A DNA stretch of 6,969 bases, taken from Acidimicrobiia bacterium (GTDB taxonomy: Bacteria > Actinomycetota > Acidimicrobiia > Acidimicrobiales > AC-14). The notes under the pieces are model-generated. The model made no database searches, was not told where the DNA came from, and was given only the letters and a program-made list of their open reading frames with translations. Made by a program: the position numbers and the translations under genes. The stretch covers positions 1 to 6,969 of the forward strand of contig JAFAUA010000082.1 of assembly GCA_019243595.1 (NCBI GenBank), given 5' to 3'. Below are positions 5,915 to 6,969 of the stretch, in pieces (within the stretch, counting starts at the first letter, position 1; the number at the start of each line of letters is the position of its first letter).

Positions 5915-6969
5915 GCATCAATCTCCATTAACGAGAAGGTCGTTATCGCGGAGCGGGACCCGGCTGCTGGGCGTGACCACGCCTTCCATCCCCTGCGGAT
6001 CGCCCGCGTGGTCGACGAGACGCCCGACGCGCGCTCGTTCGTGCTCGAGGTGCCGCCGGAGCTGGCGTTGGCGTTGGCGTATCGGTCCGGCCAGTTCGTC
6101 ACCCACCGTGTCCACATCGACGGCGACACCCATCTCCGGTGCTACTCGATGTCGTCGTCCCCCGATGTCGGCGACGAGTTCCAGGTCACCGTGAAGCGAG
6201 TTCCCGGCGGCGTCGTGTCGAATTGGATGATCGACAACCTCCGCGCCGGGGATGTCCTCGAGACCACCTGCCCGGCGGGCGTCTTCTGTTTGCCGCCCGG
6301 CGACGACGACGTCGTGGCGTTCGCCGGAGGCAGCGGCATCACGCCCGTGTTCTCAATCCTGAAGACGGCACTGGCCACCACGTCTCGGAACCTCCGCCTG
6401 CTCTACGCGAACCGAGACCGGGACTCGGTGATCTTCGCCGCCGAGCTCGAGCGGCTCGCCGAGCGCCACCCCGGCCGCCTCACGGTGGTCCACCATCTTG
6501 ACGCTGACGACGGCTTCGTTGACGAACAGACCGTGAACCACTTCATCGACGGCGCGGGCGGCGAGCACTTCATCTGCGGGCCCCCGCCGTTCATGGACAT
6601 CGTGGAGCACGCCCTGGTCGACTTCGGCGCACCCGAGGACCGGATCCACATCGAGCGCTTCCACCCCGTCGAGTCGAAGCCGGCAACCGTCGACGCGGCG
6701 CCCGGCCGCGTCACCATCGAACTCGGGAGCCGTGTCGACACCGTCGACCATCGGCCGGGAACAACGATCCTCCAGACGGCCCGGCAGATGGGGATGGCGC
6801 CGCCGTTCTCCTGCGAGTCGGGCAGCTGCGCGACCTGCATGGCCAAGCTGGTCGAGGGCACGGTTTCGATGTTCGTCAACAACGCCCTGACCGACGACGA
6901 GCTCGACGAGGGCTGGGTGCTCACCTGCCAGTCGGTGCCGACGTCGCCGTCGGTCCACGTCGTCTACGA
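5909..6969 (+). CDS. Rieske oxygenase reductase: FAD/NAD(P) ferredoxin reductase with C-terminal [2Fe-2S] domain (3' partial)
   Basis: An electron-transfer partner carrying electrons from NAD(P)H through FAD to a plant-type [2Fe-2S] cluster and on to an oxygenase, as in KshB, PaaE and HmfC-type proteins. With ATG 5909 as residue 1, the FAD domain shows RSGQF (59-63), RCYS (77-80) and GGVVSNW (100-106). The NAD domain shows AGGSGITP (139-146), YANRDRDSVIF (166-176) and CGPPPFM (223-229). The cluster ligands are Cys302, Cys307, Cys310 and Cys340. The frame is open to the window end at Tyr353; such proteins usually stop within a few residues of a ...VVY ending, so almost all of it is present. 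The start is uncertain: ATG 5909 is only 6 bp from the divergent oxygenase ATG and gives about 25 residues before the usual FHPLR. There is no other ATG, GTG or TTG before FHPLR; an in-frame ATT at 5927 follows a TAGCAT hexamer. Confidence 0.93.
   Translation, partial: MIASISINEKVVIAERDPAAGRDHAFHPLRIARVVDETPDARSFVLEVPPELALALAYRSGQFVTHRVHIDGDTHLRCYSMSSSPDVGDEFQVTVKRVPGGVVSNWMIDNLRAGDVLETTCPAGVFCLPPGDDDVVAFAGGSGITPVFSILKTALATTSRNLRLLYANRDRDSVIFAAELERLAERHPGRLTVVHHLDADDGFVDEQTVNHFIDGAGGEHFICGPPPFMDIVEHALVDFGAPEDRIHIERFHPVESKPATVDAAPGRVTIELGSRVDTVDHRPGTTILQTARQMGMAPPFSCESGSCATCMAKLVEGTVSMFVNNALTDDELDEGWVLTCQSVPTSPSVHVVY
5929..5945. promoter_or_regulatory. Inverted-repeat operator candidate at the divergent oxygenase/reductase promoter
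   Basis: TAACGA-N5-TCGTTA is a perfect 6-bp inverted repeat. It lies 27-43 bp upstream of the oxygenase start codon, where the -35 region of the predicted leaderless promoter would be, and within the first codons of the reductase if that starts at 5909. Half-sites AACGA/TCGTT match those of the MFS upstream repeat. Repression of both divergent transcripts by the operon's TetR protein is inferred. Confidence 0.55.

Noticed and set aside
6062..6079. Short tandem CTG/TTG-GCG repeat in the reductase
   Set aside because: Three Leu-Ala codon pairs in a helix. It is too short and explained by coding.
20..6969. Mobile elements, CRISPR arrays, tRNA or rRNA genes
   Set aside because: Nearly all sequence is occupied by recognisable genes. 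No transposase, spaced repeats or RNA gene signatures were seen in the two intergenic regions.

Overview
The window looks like one complete metagenomic or draft-assembly contig from a high-GC actinobacterium. It has strong G/C preference at third codon positions, mycobacterial/acidimicrobial-style catabolic genes and a leaderless-type promoter. An acidimicrobial or mycobacterial source is a guess from protein style only. Bases 1-19 are not genomic: they match the 3' end of the Illumina TruSeq read-1 adapter. Both ends are therefore contig edges, and the first and last genes are cut.

Layout, left to right: (1) 21-1019 (+), the C-terminal part of a class I adenylate-forming enzyme (acyl-CoA synthetase/ligase). 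(2) 1026-2747 (-), a 14-TM DHA2-type MFS transporter, convergent with gene 1 and six bases away. (3) A 123-bp intergenic segment, 2748-2870, with a terminator-like hairpin and a strong inverted repeat in front of the MFS gene. (4) A tightly packed minus-strand operon read from 5902 down to 2871: Rieske oxygenase alpha subunit, an unrecognised 108-residue protein, a TetR regulator and an SDR dehydrogenase, with gaps of 1, 3 and 1 nt. (5) 5909-6969 (+), a flavin/[2Fe-2S] reductase divergent from the oxygenase and cut only at its last residues.

Taken together this reads as a small catabolic locus. The reductase would pass electrons from NAD(P)H to the Rieske oxygenase, which would hydroxylate or demethylate an unknown substrate. 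The SDR could oxidise the resulting alcohol, the CoA ligase could activate a carboxylic acid, and the MFS protein could move substrate or product. The TetR protein probably senses a pathway compound. Inverted repeats with the same AACGA/TCGTT half-sites lie in the oxygenase promoter and the MFS promoter, which would tie both to one regulator. The substrate cannot be read from the sequence.

No mobile element, CRISPR array, tRNA or rRNA was seen. The least familiar items are the 108-residue protein between oxygenase and regulator, the soluble tail on the MFS protein, the missing conventional start codon of the SDR, and the 6-bp divergent start region with a leaderless-type promoter.
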